DNA from: Pseudorhodoferax sp. Leaf265
GTDB lineage: Bacteria; Pseudomonadota; Gammaproteobacteria; Burkholderiales; Burkholderiaceae_C
Length of the DNA stretch: 64,000 bases
Direction of reading: 5' to 3'
Assembly (NCBI RefSeq): GCF_001422365.1
Contig: NZ_LMMT01000039.1
Location: forward strand, 124,001-188,000
Below, in pieces: positions 18,982 through 27,372 of this stretch; positions within the stretch are counted from its first letter, which is position 1; each line of letters begins with the position of its first letter. The position numbers and the translations under genes were made by a program. Under the pieces are notes generated by a model that made no database searches, was not told where the DNA came from, and worked only from the letters and a program-made list of their open reading frames with translations.

Positions 18982-19203
18982 TCACTTGCTCGGCAACGGC
19001 AAGGGCTGGGTCGCTGGCGTCAGCGAAGGCAGCTCCTGGGCCTCGGGCGCCGGCGTGGCCGAAGCCGGCATCGAGGGGCGCAAGGCCTGGCCCAGCGAGG
19101 CGCGGTTGCGCGCAGCGGCGTCCTTGGCGTAGTAGAGATCGCCCTTCTGGCCGCATGCTGCAGCCAGCAGCGCCAGCAAGGCCGCACCTAGAATCTTTGG
19201 CAT
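18982..19203 (-). CDS. lptM: LPS translocon maturation lipoprotein LptM (YifL)
   Basis: A 73-residue lipoprotein. The signal peptide is [17 protein letters not shown] with a lipobox ending at C17. The mature N-terminus [11 protein letters not shown] matches the YifL/LptM family, which promotes oxidative maturation of the LptD/LptE outer-membrane LPS translocon. The rest is a Pro/Ala-rich tail. It sits directly upstream of lysA and divergent from cyaY, a gene order also known in gammaproteobacteria. It is short but well supported by the lipobox and conserved mature end. Confidence 0.9.
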   Translation of the reverse strand: MPKILGAALLALLAAACGQKGDLYYAKDAAARNRASLGQALRPSMPASATPAPEAQELPSLTPATQPLPLPSK

Positions 19204-19225
19204 AGAAGACATCCGCAAAATTATG
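19189..19225. promoter_or_regulatory. Interlocked divergent promoters, lptM/cyaY
   Basis: The two start codons are only 19 bp apart. On the plus strand TAGAAT at 19189-19194, inside the lptM coding region, is a good -10 for cyaY. On the minus strand CATAAT at 19225-19220 is a good -10 for lptM and overlaps the cyaY start codon. Neither has a strong -35. Inferred from sequence only. Confidence 0.4.
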
Positions 19226-19549
19226 ACCGACCCCGAATTCATGGACCGTGCCGAGCAGCTTCTGGCGGCCGTGGAAGCCAGCTGCGACCGCATCAACGAC
19301 GAGAGCGATGCCGACCTGGACAACCAGCGCGTGGGCGGCATGGTCACGCTGGCCTTCCCCAATGGCAGCCAGATCGTCGTGAACCTGCAAAAGCCGCTGC
19401 ACGAGGTGTGGCTGGCGGCCCAGTCCGGCGGCTACCACTACCGCTTCGCCGACGGCCAGTGGCGCGACACCAAGGGCGGCGCCGAGTTCTTTGCCCAGCT
19501 GTCGCGCGATGCGAGCGCCCAGGCAGGGCAGGCCCTCGTGTTCTCCTAG
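19223..19549 (+). CDS. cyaY: Iron donor protein CyaY (bacterial frataxin)
   Basis: A 108-residue frataxin, an iron-binding regulator of iron-sulfur cluster assembly. It has the acidic N-terminal helix ([18 protein letters not shown] in part) and the beta-sheet signature [23 protein letters not shown] (split around NKQ-equivalent residues), followed by GGYHYRF. Length is normal. It is divergent from lptM and overlaps the end of PBP1A by 4 bp. Assignment is secure. Confidence 0.96.
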   Translation: MTDPEFMDRAEQLLAAVEASCDRINDESDADLDNQRVGGMVTLAFPNGSQIVVNLQKPLHEVWLAAQSGGYHYRFADGQWRDTKGGAEFFAQLSRDASAQAGQALVFS

Positions 19550-21942
19550 TTGCGGAACAGGTCGAGGATGCGGTTGCGCTCCTCGGCCGGCGGTGGCGCG
19601 GCCACCGTGCCGCCGTTGCCATTGCTGTTCGGCAGCGGCGTGTCCAGGCCCAGGCTGCTGACGCCGGCGTTGTGGGCGTATTCCTCGTAGAACCACTCGC
19701 CGCCGCTGTTGACCACGCCGGGCGGCGGCGTCAGCGCCACGACCGGCACGCCCTTGAGCGCCGTCTCCATGAAGTTGATCCACACCGGCAGCGACAGGCC
19801 GCCGCCGGTCTCGCGCGAACCCAGGTTGCGCGGCTGGTCGTAGCCGATCCAGGTGACGGCGGCCAGCGTCGGCTGGTAGCCGGCGAACCAGGCGTCGATG
19901 GCGTCGTTGGTGGTGCCGGTCTTGCCGTACACGTCGGGGCGCTTGAGCGTGGCCTGCGCGCGTGCGGCCGTGCCGCGCAGCGTGACCTCGTTCAGCAGGC
20001 TGTTCATCACGAAGGCGTTGCGTGCCGGGATGGTGCGCATCGATTCGTCCAGCACCGGCGGCTGCGTTTCCACCAGGATGCGGCCCTTGTGGTCGGTCAC
20101 CCGGGCGATCAGCCAGGGGTTGACGCGGTAGCCGCCGTTGGCGAACACCGAGTAGGCCGCCACCATCTGCATGGGTGTGACCGAACCGGCCCCCAGCGCC
20201 ATGGTCAGGTAGGCCGGGTGGCGCTCGGCCTCGAAGCCGAAATGCGTTACCCATTCCTGTGCATTCTTGGCGCCGACGGCCTGCAGCACGCGGATGGAGA
20301 TCATGTTCTTGGACTTGGCCAGGCCCGTGCGCAGCGTCATCGGGCCATCGAACTTGCCGTCGTAGTTCTTGGGCTCCCAGGGTTGGCCGCCGGTGAAGCC
20401 GGCATCGAAGAACAGCGGGGCGTCGTTGACCACGGTGGCCGGCGTGAAGCCTTTCTCCAGCGCGGCCGAGTAGATGAAGGGCTTGAAGCTGGAGCCCGGC
20501 TGGCGCCAGGCTTGGGTGGCGTGGTTGAACTTGTTCTTCTGAAAGTCGAAGCCGCCCACCAGCGCGCGCACGGCACCGCTGCGCGGGTCCATCGCCACGA
20601 AAGCGCCCTCGACCTCGGGCAGCTGCGTGATCTCCCAGGTGTTCTTGGGCGTCTTGACCGCACGGATCACGGCACCGCGGCGGATCTTGATGTTGGGCGG
20701 CGCGGCGGCGGCCAGGCCCGACTGCGCGGGCTTCAGGCCGTCGCCCGTGATCTCGACCTCGTCGCCGTTGCCACGCACCGCCAGGATGCGCTTGGACGTG
20801 GCCTCCAGCACCACGGCCGACAGCACGTCGCCGTTGTCGGGGTGGCCCAGCAGCACGTCGTCGATGGCATCTTCCAGTTCCGTGCCGCCGGCCGGCAGCG
20901 TCACGAACTTCTCGGGGCCGCGGTAGATCTGGCGGCGCTCGAAATCCATGATGCCGCGGCGCAGCGCGTTGTACGCCGCGACCTGCTCGCTGGCGCTGAG
21001 CGTGGTGTAGACGTTCAGGCCGCGCGTGTAGGTCGCGTCGCCGTATTGCGCGTACATCAGTTGGCGCACGGTCTCGGCGACGAACTCGCCGTGCACGCGC
21101 GTGCCCTCGTTGCCCGGGCGGATGCGCAGTTCCTCATTCTTTGCCTGCTGGGCCTGCGCGGCCGTGATGAAGCCGTTCTCCAGCATGCGGTCGATGATGT
21201 AGAGCTGGCGCACGCGCGCGCGGTTCGGATTGCTGATCGGGTTGTAGGCCGAAGGGGCCTTGGGCAGGCCGGCCAGCATGGCGGCCTGGGCCACCGTGAT
21301 GTCCTTGAGCGGGCGGCCGAAGTAGGTTTCCGAGGCGGCGGCGAAACCATAGGCCCGGTTGCCCAGGAAGATCTGGTTCATGTAGATCTCCAGGATCTTG
21401 TCCTTGGAGAGCAGGTGCTCCAGCTTGAAGGTCAGCAGGATCTCGTAGATCTTGCGCGTGTAGGTTTTCTCGGAGGAGAGGTAGACGTTGCGCGCCACCT
21501 GCATGGTGATGGTGGAGGCGCCCTGGCTCTTCAGGTTGCCCAGGTTCGCCAGCGCGGCACGGGCCACGCCCTTGTAGTCCACGCCGCCGTGCTCGTAGAA
21601 GCGCGCGTCCTCGATGGCCAGCACCGCGTCCTTCATGACCTGGGGGATCTCGGCGATCGGCATGAGATTGCGGCGCTCCTCGCCGAACTCGCCCAGCAGC
21701 AGGTTGTCGGCTGAGTACACGCGCAAGGGCAGCTTGGGGCGGTAGTCCGCCAGGTCGGAGATGTCCGGCAGGTTCGGGTAGGCCACGGCCAGGGCGATGG
21801 CCACCATCAGGGCCACGGCCGCGACGCCCGCTGCCGCGATGCCCACCAGCCAGACCAGCACGCGGCCAACCCAGCCCCACGGGCTGCGCGGGGTGGAGGG
21901 GGCGGCCTTGGAAGCGTCGCCGGGGGAAGACTTTGAAGGCAT
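19546..21942 (-). CDS. mrcA: Penicillin-binding protein 1A (complete)
   Basis: A 798-residue class A PBP with a single N-terminal membrane anchor (residues about 24-55). The glycosyltransferase-51 domain has catalytic E111 in [12 protein letters not shown]. An OB-like linker follows, then the transpeptidase domain with S484 in GSSFKPF, SKN at 544-546 and KTG at 674-676. It polymerises and cross-links peptidoglycan in the periplasm. It is the complete paralogue of the fragment at the left edge. Its position divergent from pilM is the classical mrcA-pilMNOPQ arrangement of proteobacteria, so this copy is likely the ancestral one. Confidence 0.97.
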   Translation of the reverse strand: MPSKSSPGDASKAAPSTPRSPWGWVGRVLVWLVGIAAAGVAAVALMVAIALAVAYPNLPDISDLADYRPKLPLRVYSADNLLLGEFGEERRNLMPIAEIPQVMKDAVLAIEDARFYEHGGVDYKGVARAALANLGNLKSQGASTITMQVARNVYLSSEKTYTRKIYEILLTFKLEHLLSKDKILEIYMNQIFLGNRAYGFAAASETYFGRPLKDITVAQAAMLAGLPKAPSAYNPISNPNRARVRQLYIIDRMLENGFITAAQAQQAKNEELRIRPGNEGTRVHGEFVAETVRQLMYAQYGDATYTRGLNVYTTLSASEQVAAYNALRRGIMDFERRQIYRGPEKFVTLPAGGTELEDAIDDVLLGHPDNGDVLSAVVLEATSKRILAVRGNGDEVEITGDGLKPAQSGLAAAAPPNIKIRRGAVIRAVKTPKNTWEITQLPEVEGAFVAMDPRSGAVRALVGGFDFQKNKFNHATQAWRQPGSSFKPFIYSAALEKGFTPATVVNDAPLFFDAGFTGGQPWEPKNYDGKFDGPMTLRTGLAKSKNMISIRVLQAVGAKNAQEWVTHFGFEAERHPAYLTMALGAGSVTPMQMVAAYSVFANGGYRVNPWLIARVTDHKGRILVETQPPVLDESMRTIPARNAFVMNSLLNEVTLRGTAARAQATLKRPDVYGKTGTTNDAIDAWFAGYQPTLAAVTWIGYDQPRNLGSRETGGGLSLPVWINFMETALKGVPVVALTPPPGVVNSGGEWFYEEYAHNAGVSSLGLDTPLPNSNGNGGTVAAPPPAEERNRILDLFRN

Positions 21943-22142
21943 AGGGACTCGCGGGGTGGCGCCGGCCGGGGCCGGACGCGGGCTGTCATTTTGCCTTGCG
22001 GCCCGTGGACTGCGGCATGGCCACCCATGGGCCGCGCCCTGCGGCTGTTACAAATCCGCGCACCTTGCAGCCCGCAGACGTCGGCTTTTGACAACGTCGC
22101 ATGCGCAACAGCGTACACAAGCGGTTCCCGCTCCAAACTGTT

Positions 22143-22182
22143 GCTGATAGCATCCATAAAGCTTGTCAGCATTTGTAGCTAT
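22143..22182. repeat. Inverted repeats upstream of pilM
   Basis: In the 281-bp PBP1A/pilM spacer, GCTGA (22143-22147) pairs with TCAGC (22166-22170), and ATAGC (22147-22151) with GCTAT (22178-22182). The block is noticeably AT-richer than its surroundings. It resembles, from memory, degenerate small ATAGC...GCTAT palindromic repeats scattered through Comamonadaceae genomes. It may equally be part of the pilM promoter region. The rest of the spacer shows nothing I can name. Confidence 0.35.
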
Positions 22183-22223
22183 TCTGAGCAATTCAGGGGC
22201 CTTGATTGATCTCTTTGGGGACG

Positions 22224-23282
22224 ATGTTCAGCCGTAGACCGGCCCCACTGCTGGGGATCGACATCAGCACGTCCAGCATCAAGCTGGTGGAACTGGACCA
22301 TGACCCCGCCGGGCGCCTGGTGCTGACGCGCTGCGCCATCGAGCCGCTGGAGAGTGGCTGGATCACGGACGGCAACATCGAGAAGTTCGACGAGGTGGCG
22401 CAGGCCCTGCGCCGGCTCGTCAAGCGCAGCGGCACGCGCACCAGGAACGTGGCCATGGCCCTGCCACCCTCGGCGGTCATCACCAAGAAGATCGCACTGC
22501 CCGGCGGACTGACCGAGCAGGAGATGGAGTTCCAGGTCGAATCCGAGGCGAACCAGTACATCCCGTTCTCGCTCGACGAGGTGAGCCTCGATTTCTGCGT
22601 GGTCGGGCCGAGCGCCGGTGGCTCCGGCGACGTGGAGGTGCTGATCGCCGCCTCGCGCAAGGAGAAGGTGCAGGACCGCCAGGGCCTGGCCGAGGCAGCC
22701 GGCCTGAATCCGGTGGTGCTGGACATCGAGTCCTTCGCCTCGCGGCTGGCCGTCGGCCGGCTGGTGGCGCAACTGCCGAACGAAGGCGCGGGCCAGATCG
22801 TGGCCTTGTTCGAGATCGGCGCGATGACCACCAGCATGCAGGTGCTGCGCGATGGCGAGGTGCTGTACGACCGCGACCAGGCCTTCGGCGGTGCGCAGCT
22901 GACCCAGCTGATCGTGCGCCAGTACGGCTTCTCGGCCGAGGAGGCCGAACAGAAGAAGCGCAGCGGCGAGCTGCCGCCGGACTATTCCAGCAGCGTGCTG
23001 GCCCCGTTCGTCGAGGGGCTGTCCCAGGAAATCGGCCGGGCGCTGCAGTTCTTCTTCACGAGCACGCCGCACAACAAGGTCGACCACGTGATGCTGGCCG
23101 GCGGCTCGGCGCCGCTGGCGGGGCTGACGGAGGCGGTCACGCTGCACTCCTCGTTTCCGTGCAGCTTGGCCAATCCCTTCGACGGCATGGAGATGGGCAA
23201 GGATGTGCGCACGGCGCGCATGGGCCGCGAGGCGCCCGCCTACCTGACCTCCTGCGGGCTGGCGCTGCGGAGGTTTCCATGA
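22224..23282 (+). CDS. pilM: Type IV pilus assembly protein PilM
   Basis: Cytoplasmic actin-like ATPase-fold protein that binds the PilN N-terminus and anchors the pilus alignment subcomplex to the inner membrane. The N-terminal LLGIDISTSSIKLVEL is the actin-fold phosphate-1 loop. The central IVALFEIGAMTTSM is the second phosphate loop. VMLAGGSAPLAGL is the adenosine motif. I chose ATG 22224, preceded by GGGGA; a TTG at 22206 would add six residues. 352 residues. Its stop overlaps an ATG that has its own GGAGG site (see the small ORF entry). Confidence 0.96.
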   Translation: MFSRRPAPLLGIDISTSSIKLVELDHDPAGRLVLTRCAIEPLESGWITDGNIEKFDEVAQALRRLVKRSGTRTRNVAMALPPSAVITKKIALPGGLTEQEMEFQVESEANQYIPFSLDEVSLDFCVVGPSAGGSGDVEVLIAASRKEKVQDRQGLAEAAGLNPVVLDIESFASRLAVGRLVAQLPNEGAGQIVALFEIGAMTTSMQVLRDGEVLYDRDQAFGGAQLTQLIVRQYGFSAEEAEQKKRSGELPPDYSSSVLAPFVEGLSQEIGRALQFFFTSTPHNKVDHVMLAGGSAPLAGLTEAVTLHSSFPCSLANPFDGMEMGKDVRTARMGREAPAYLTSCGLALRRFP

Positions 23283-23359
23283 GCACCGCGCCGGGCCGCC
23301 CCAAGCAAGCGCGCTCCCGCTTGGCGGGACAGGCCGCAGGCCGAAGGGTGTCCCTATGA
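23279..23359 (+). CDS. Possible 26-codon bridging ORF between pilM and pilN
   Basis: ATG at 23279 overlaps the pilM stop (ATGA) and has GGAGG six bases upstream. Its own TGA overlaps the pilN ATG (ATGA at 23356-23359). The peptide, beginning MSTAPGRPKQARSR, is basic and is encoded by hairpin-forming DNA, so it is probably not a functional protein. A plausible reading is that the GGAGG/ATG was the original pilN start context and that the insert has separated pilN from it. Ribosomes may now be handed on through this mini-ORF. Confidence 0.35.
   Translation: MSTAPGRPKQARSRLAGQAAGRRVSL
23283..23355. repeat. REP-like double-hairpin insert in the pilM-pilN junction
   Basis: It contains CCCGC-TTG-GCGGG (23316-23328), partly overlapping GGGACA (23326-23331) paired with TGTCCC (23349-23354). 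The leading GGCCGCCCCAAGCAAGCGCG resembles, from memory, a palindromic repeat found many times in Comamonadaceae intergenic DNA. No second copy was noticed in this window. It is flanked by ATGA on both sides. Confidence 0.5.
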
Positions 23360-23976
23360 CGACGGTCCGCATCAACCTGCTGCCGCACCGCGAGGCGGCG
23401 CGCAAGGCCCGCAAGGAAGCCTTCCAGGTCATGCTGGGCGTGTCGGCCCTGGTCGGCCTGGCGGTGGCCGGCGCGATCTACCTGTGGTTCCAGGCGCGCA
23501 TCGAGACCCAGCGGGAGCGCAACCAGTTCCTGCAGTCGCAGATCCAGGTGCTGGACGTGCAGATCAAGGAAATCGCCACGATCGAGCAGGAGATCACGGC
23601 GCTGACAGCGCGCCAGAAGGCGGTGGAAGACCTGCAGGCCGACCGCAACCTGCCCGTGCACCTGCTCAACGAGCTCGTCAAGCAGCTGCCCGACGGCGTC
23701 TACATCACCAGCCTCAAGCAGGACGACCAGGCCGTCACGCTGCAGGGCGTGGCCCAGTCCAACGAGCGCATCTCCGAACTGCTGCGCAACCTGGCCGACA
23801 ACACGCCCTGGCTGTCCAGGCCGGACCTGGCCGAGATCGTCGCCGGCAACGTGGCCCTGGGCCCGCGCGACAACCGACGCGTGGCCAATTTCAACCTGCG
23901 TGTGCGCCTGGTGCGGGCCAGCGAGGTGGCGGCGGCTGCCAAGGCGGCTTCGGCGCCTGCCGCTGCGAAACCCTGA
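23356..23976 (+). CDS. pilN: Type IV pilus assembly protein PilN
   Basis: A 206-residue bitopic inner-membrane protein of the PilMNOP alignment complex. The short cytoplasmic N-terminus TVRINLLPHREAARK contains the conserved INLLPHR motif that binds PilM. One helix follows (VMLGVSALVGLAVAGAIYL). A periplasmic coiled-coil covers about residues 50-95 (QRERNQFLQSQIQVLDVQIK), then the ferredoxin-like domain. The direct ribosome site before ATG 23356 is weak (AAGGGTG), consistent with coupling to upstream translation. Confidence 0.96.
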   Translation: MTTVRINLLPHREAARKARKEAFQVMLGVSALVGLAVAGAIYLWFQARIETQRERNQFLQSQIQVLDVQIKEIATIEQEITALTARQKAVEDLQADRNLPVHLLNELVKQLPDGVYITSLKQDDQAVTLQGVAQSNERISELLRNLADNTPWLSRPDLAEIVAGNVALGPRDNRRVANFNLRVRLVRASEVAAAAKAASAPAAAKP

Positions 23977-23989
23977 AGAAGCGAGCGCC

Positions 23990-24664
23990 ATGGCGACCCA
24001 ACCCAAGAAGGCCCGCTCCATCGATGTCGCTGCGCTGCAGGCTCAGATCGCCGGGCAGTTCCGCAACCTGCATCCATCCGATCCCTCGCAGTGGCCGCCC
24101 CTGCCGCGCGTGCTGCTGCTGGCCTTCGTGGCGGTCGCCGTGCTGGCCGTGGCCTGGTTCGCCTACCTGAGCAGCTTCGAAGACGACCTGATCGTCGAGC
24201 AGAACAAGGAAACGGAGCTGCGCCAGGCCTACGAGACGCGCTTGGTCAAGGCCGTCAACCTGGACGCGCTCAAGAAGCAGCGCGAGCAGATCCAGCAGTA
24301 CGTGACGCAGCTGGAGCGCCAGCTGCCCAGCAAGGCCGAGATGGCGGCGCTGCTGTCCGACGTGAACCAGGCCGGCCTGGGCCGCAGCCTGCAGTTCGAC
24401 CTGTTCCGTCCGGGCCAGGTGGTGGTGCGCCCGTACTACGCCGAACTGCCGATCGCCCTGCGCGTGACGGGCCGCTTCCACGACATCGGCGCCTTCGCGG
24501 CCGACGTGGCCAACCTTTCGCGCATCGTGACCCTGAACAACATCGCCATCGTGCCCGCCCGCGACGGCGCGCTGACCATGGATGCCACGGCGCGCACCTT
24601 CCGCTACCTGGACGCCGACGAGATCGCCGCCCAGAAGATCCCGGCCAAGGGAGGCGGCAAGTGA
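23990..24664 (+). CDS. pilO: Type IV pilus assembly protein PilO
   Basis: A 224-residue partner of PilN. One N-terminal helix (VLLLAFVAVAVLAVAWFAYL) is followed by a periplasmic coiled-coil (LKKQREQIQQYVTQLERQL) and a ferredoxin-like fold. PilN and PilO heterodimerise across the periplasm and connect the motor side to PilP/PilQ. It begins 13 bp after pilN, and its stop overlaps the pilP GTG start. No strong ribosome site is seen, suggesting coupling. Confidence 0.95.
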   Translation: MATQPKKARSIDVAALQAQIAGQFRNLHPSDPSQWPPLPRVLLLAFVAVAVLAVAWFAYLSSFEDDLIVEQNKETELRQAYETRLVKAVNLDALKKQREQIQQYVTQLERQLPSKAEMAALLSDVNQAGLGRSLQFDLFRPGQVVVRPYYAELPIALRVTGRFHDIGAFAADVANLSRIVTLNNIAIVPARDGALTMDATARTFRYLDADEIAAQKIPAKGGGK

Positions 24665-25215
24665 GCCGGCTGCTGCGCCCGGCCGGGCTGGGGGCTTGGG
24701 TGGTCGCTGTGCTGCTGCTGGGCGCCTGCACGGGCAACGGCCAGGATGAACTGCAGCAATGGATGGCGGAGCGGCGCAGCCAGGTGCGCGCCAAGGTGAC
24801 GCCGTTGTCTGCCCCCAAGCAGTTCGTGCCGCAGGCCTACACGCAGGAAGCGTCCGTGGACCCGTTCAGCCAGCAGCGGCTGGCTTCGGTGCTGCGGCAG
24901 GACGCGGCGCCGAGCGCCAGCAACACTGGCCTGATCGGCCCCGAGCTGGCGCGCCGCAAGGAGCCGCTGGAGGCCTATCCGCTGGACGCGATGACCCTGG
25001 TCGGCAACCTGCGCCGCGCCGGCGCCCCGGTGGCGCTGGTCCGCGTGGACAACCTGCTGTACCAGGTGCGGGTGGGCGAGCACCTGGGCCAGAACTACGG
25101 AAAAGTCATCAAGATCGACGAAGCGGAGGTGCTCCTGCGCGAGATCGTGCAGGACGGCAGCGGCGAGTGGATCGAGCGCGCGGCGAGTCTGCAGCTGCAG
25201 GAGAAAGTCAAATGA
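24661..25215 (+). CDS. pilP: Type IV pilus lipoprotein PilP
   Basis: A 184-residue inner-membrane lipoprotein linking PilNO to the secretin PilQ. The signal peptide carries a lipobox, LLLGAC, with the lipidated cysteine at residue 23. The mature part begins with a disordered region. The HR/beta-sandwich domain follows from about residue 95 (YPLDAMTLVGNLRR ... LYQVRVGEHLGQNYGKV). Start is GTG 24661 in a GTGA overlap with the pilO stop; the pilQ ATG overlaps its own stop. The lipobox position confirms the start. Confidence 0.95.
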   Translation: MSRLLRPAGLGAWVVAVLLLGACTGNGQDELQQWMAERRSQVRAKVTPLSAPKQFVPQAYTQEASVDPFSQQRLASVLRQDAAPSASNTGLIGPELARRKEPLEAYPLDAMTLVGNLRRAGAPVALVRVDNLLYQVRVGEHLGQNYGKVIKIDEAEVLLREIVQDGSGEWIERAASLQLQEKVK

Positions 25216-27326
25216 ACAAGCACAACCACCGTCCCGGCAGCATCCTCGCGCGGGGCATGGCAGCGTTCGGGCTGGCGCTGGCCTGCTGCGGCGCCTGGGC
25301 CGTGCCGGCGATCCAGTCGGTCACCGGCGCGGTGCAGAACGGCTCGGAGATCGTGCGCATCGACCTCAGCGAAGCCCCGGCCGCCCTGCCAGCCGGCGTG
25401 GCCATCCAGTCGCCGGCGCGTATCGCGCTGGACTTCGCGGGCGTGGTGAGCACCATGCCGCGCACGCCCATCGACATCAACCAGGGCAACCTGCGCTCGG
25501 CCAGCGTGCTCAGCGTGGGCGACCGCTCGCGCGTGGTGCTCAACCTCAAGCAGGCCACCTCGTACAAGGCCTTGCTGCAGGGCAATACGGTGCTGATCGT
25601 GCTCGACCCCGTGGCGTCCGCGTTACCGACCAGCCCGGCGCCCGTGTTCCCGGATGCCGGCGCGCAGGGCCGCGCGGCGCTGCGCGACCTCGATTTCCGG
25701 CGTGGTGCCGACAACACCGGCCGCGTGCTCGTGGGCCTGGGCAGCAGCCAGGTCGGCGTGGACGTGCGCCAGCAAGGCCAGAGCCTGGTCGTGGAGTTCC
25801 TCAATTCCTCTCTGCCCGAGGGCCTGCGCCGTCGGTTGGACGTGGGCGACTTCGGCACGCCGGTGCAGACCATCTCGACCTTCCAGGTCGGCGACCGGGT
25901 GCGCATGGTCATCGAGCCGCGCGGTAACTGGGAACACAGCGCCTACCAGAGCGAAGGCCAGTTCGTCGTCGAGGTGCGGCCGCAGCGCGTCGACCCGAAC
26001 CGCTTGAGCCAGGGGCCGGGCTTCAGCGGCGAGAAGCTGTCGCTGAACTTCCAGAACATCGAGGTCCGCGCGCTGCTGCAGGTGATCGCCGACTTCACCA
26101 ACTTCAACGTCGTCACCTCCGACTCGGTGACCGGCGCGGTCACGCTGCGGCTCAAGGACGTGCCCTGGGACCAGGCGCTGCAGATCATCATGGACGCCAA
26201 GGGCCTGGGCATGGAGAAGAGTGGCAGCGTGCTGTGGATCGCGCCCAAGGACGAGATCGATGCGCGCAAGAAGAAGGACCTGGAGTCCGCCGCGGCGCTG
26301 GAGAACCTGGAGCCGCTGCGCACCCAGTCGTTCCAGATGAACTATGCGCGGGCGACCGACATCGCCGCGCAGATCACCAACGCGGGCGGTGGCGGCACCG
26401 GTTCCACGGGCAACAGCCGCTTTTTGAGCAGCCGCGGCACGGCGATCCCCGAGCCGCGCACCAACCAGCTGTTCGTGACCGACGTCGCGAGCCGGCTGGA
26501 GGCCGTCAACGAGTTGATCAAGAAGCTCGACGTGGCCGTGCGCCAGGTGCTGATCGAGGCGCGCATCGTCGAGGCTTCCGACACCTTCGGCAAGTCGCTC
26601 GGCGTGCGCCTGGGGGGCGGCAACGGCAACGGCTACAGCATCGGCGGGGGCAACCGCATCGTGGCCGGCACCAGCTACAGCAATGCCACGGCCGCGGCAA
26701 ACGGCAATGCCATCAACACCAGCAGCAACTTCGTCAACCTGCCGGCCACGGCCCAGGGCGCCGCGACGGAGGCGGCCAGCTTTGCGGTGTCGATCTTCAA
26801 GGAGGGGGTCGGCCGCTTCCTCACGCTGGAGCTGTCGGCCATGGAAGCCGATGGCAAGGGCAAGGTGGTGTCCAGCCCGCGCGTGGTGACGGCCGACCAG
26901 ACCAAGGCCTTGATCGAGCAGGGCACGGAACTGCCCTACCAGGTCGCCACCTCCAGCGGCGCAACCTCGATCGCGTTCCGCAAGGCCAACCTCAAGCTGG
27001 AGGTGACGCCGCAGATCACGCCCGAGGGCAACATCATCCTGGACCTGGACGTGAACAAGGACAGCGTGGGCCAGAGCACCTCGGCCGGCTTCGCCATCAA
27101 CACCAAGCACATCAAGACCCAGGTGCTGGTGGAGAACGGCGGCACGGTGGTGATCGGCGGCATCTTCGAGCTGACCGAGAACGACGACGTGACCAAGGTG
27201 CCGCTGCTGGGCGACATCCCGATCGCCGGCAACCTGTTCAAAAGCCGCACGCGCACGTCGAACAAGACGGAGATGCTGGTGTTCATCACGCCGAAGATGA
27301 TCGCGGACCGGATGGCAGGGCGCTGA
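25212..27326 (+). CDS. pilQ: Type IV pilus secretin PilQ
   Basis: Outer-membrane secretin pore for the pilus fibre, 704 residues. After a signal peptide ending near CCGAWA come two AMIN (peptidoglycan-binding) domains (about 30-140 and 155-265). An STN/N0 domain follows (LSLNFQNIEVRALLQVIADF), then an N1 domain and the secretin core. The C-terminal signature is VPLLGDIPIAGNLFKSR...EMLVFITPKMI. A Gly/Asn/Ser-rich stretch near residues 470-510 lies within the secretin gate region. It overlaps pilP by ATGA. Last of the pil genes here; an unrelated lipoprotein gene follows before aroK. Confidence 0.97.
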   Translation: MNKHNHRPGSILARGMAAFGLALACCGAWAVPAIQSVTGAVQNGSEIVRIDLSEAPAALPAGVAIQSPARIALDFAGVVSTMPRTPIDINQGNLRSASVLSVGDRSRVVLNLKQATSYKALLQGNTVLIVLDPVASALPTSPAPVFPDAGAQGRAALRDLDFRRGADNTGRVLVGLGSSQVGVDVRQQGQSLVVEFLNSSLPEGLRRRLDVGDFGTPVQTISTFQVGDRVRMVIEPRGNWEHSAYQSEGQFVVEVRPQRVDPNRLSQGPGFSGEKLSLNFQNIEVRALLQVIADFTNFNVVTSDSVTGAVTLRLKDVPWDQALQIIMDAKGLGMEKSGSVLWIAPKDEIDARKKKDLESAAALENLEPLRTQSFQMNYARATDIAAQITNAGGGGTGSTGNSRFLSSRGTAIPEPRTNQLFVTDVASRLEAVNELIKKLDVAVRQVLIEARIVEASDTFGKSLGVRLGGGNGNGYSIGGGNRIVAGTSYSNATAAANGNAINTSSNFVNLPATAQGAATEAASFAVSIFKEGVGRFLTLELSAMEADGKGKVVSSPRVVTADQTKALIEQGTELPYQVATSSGATSIAFRKANLKLEVTPQITPEGNIILDLDVNKDSVGQSTSAGFAINTKHIKTQVLVENGGTVVIGGIFELTENDDVTKVPLLGDIPIAGNLFKSRTRTSNKTEMLVFITPKMIADRMAGR

Positions 27327-27372
27327 AGCGCCAGGCTGCGGCACAGACACAGAATCACAAGAGGGAAGAGCT

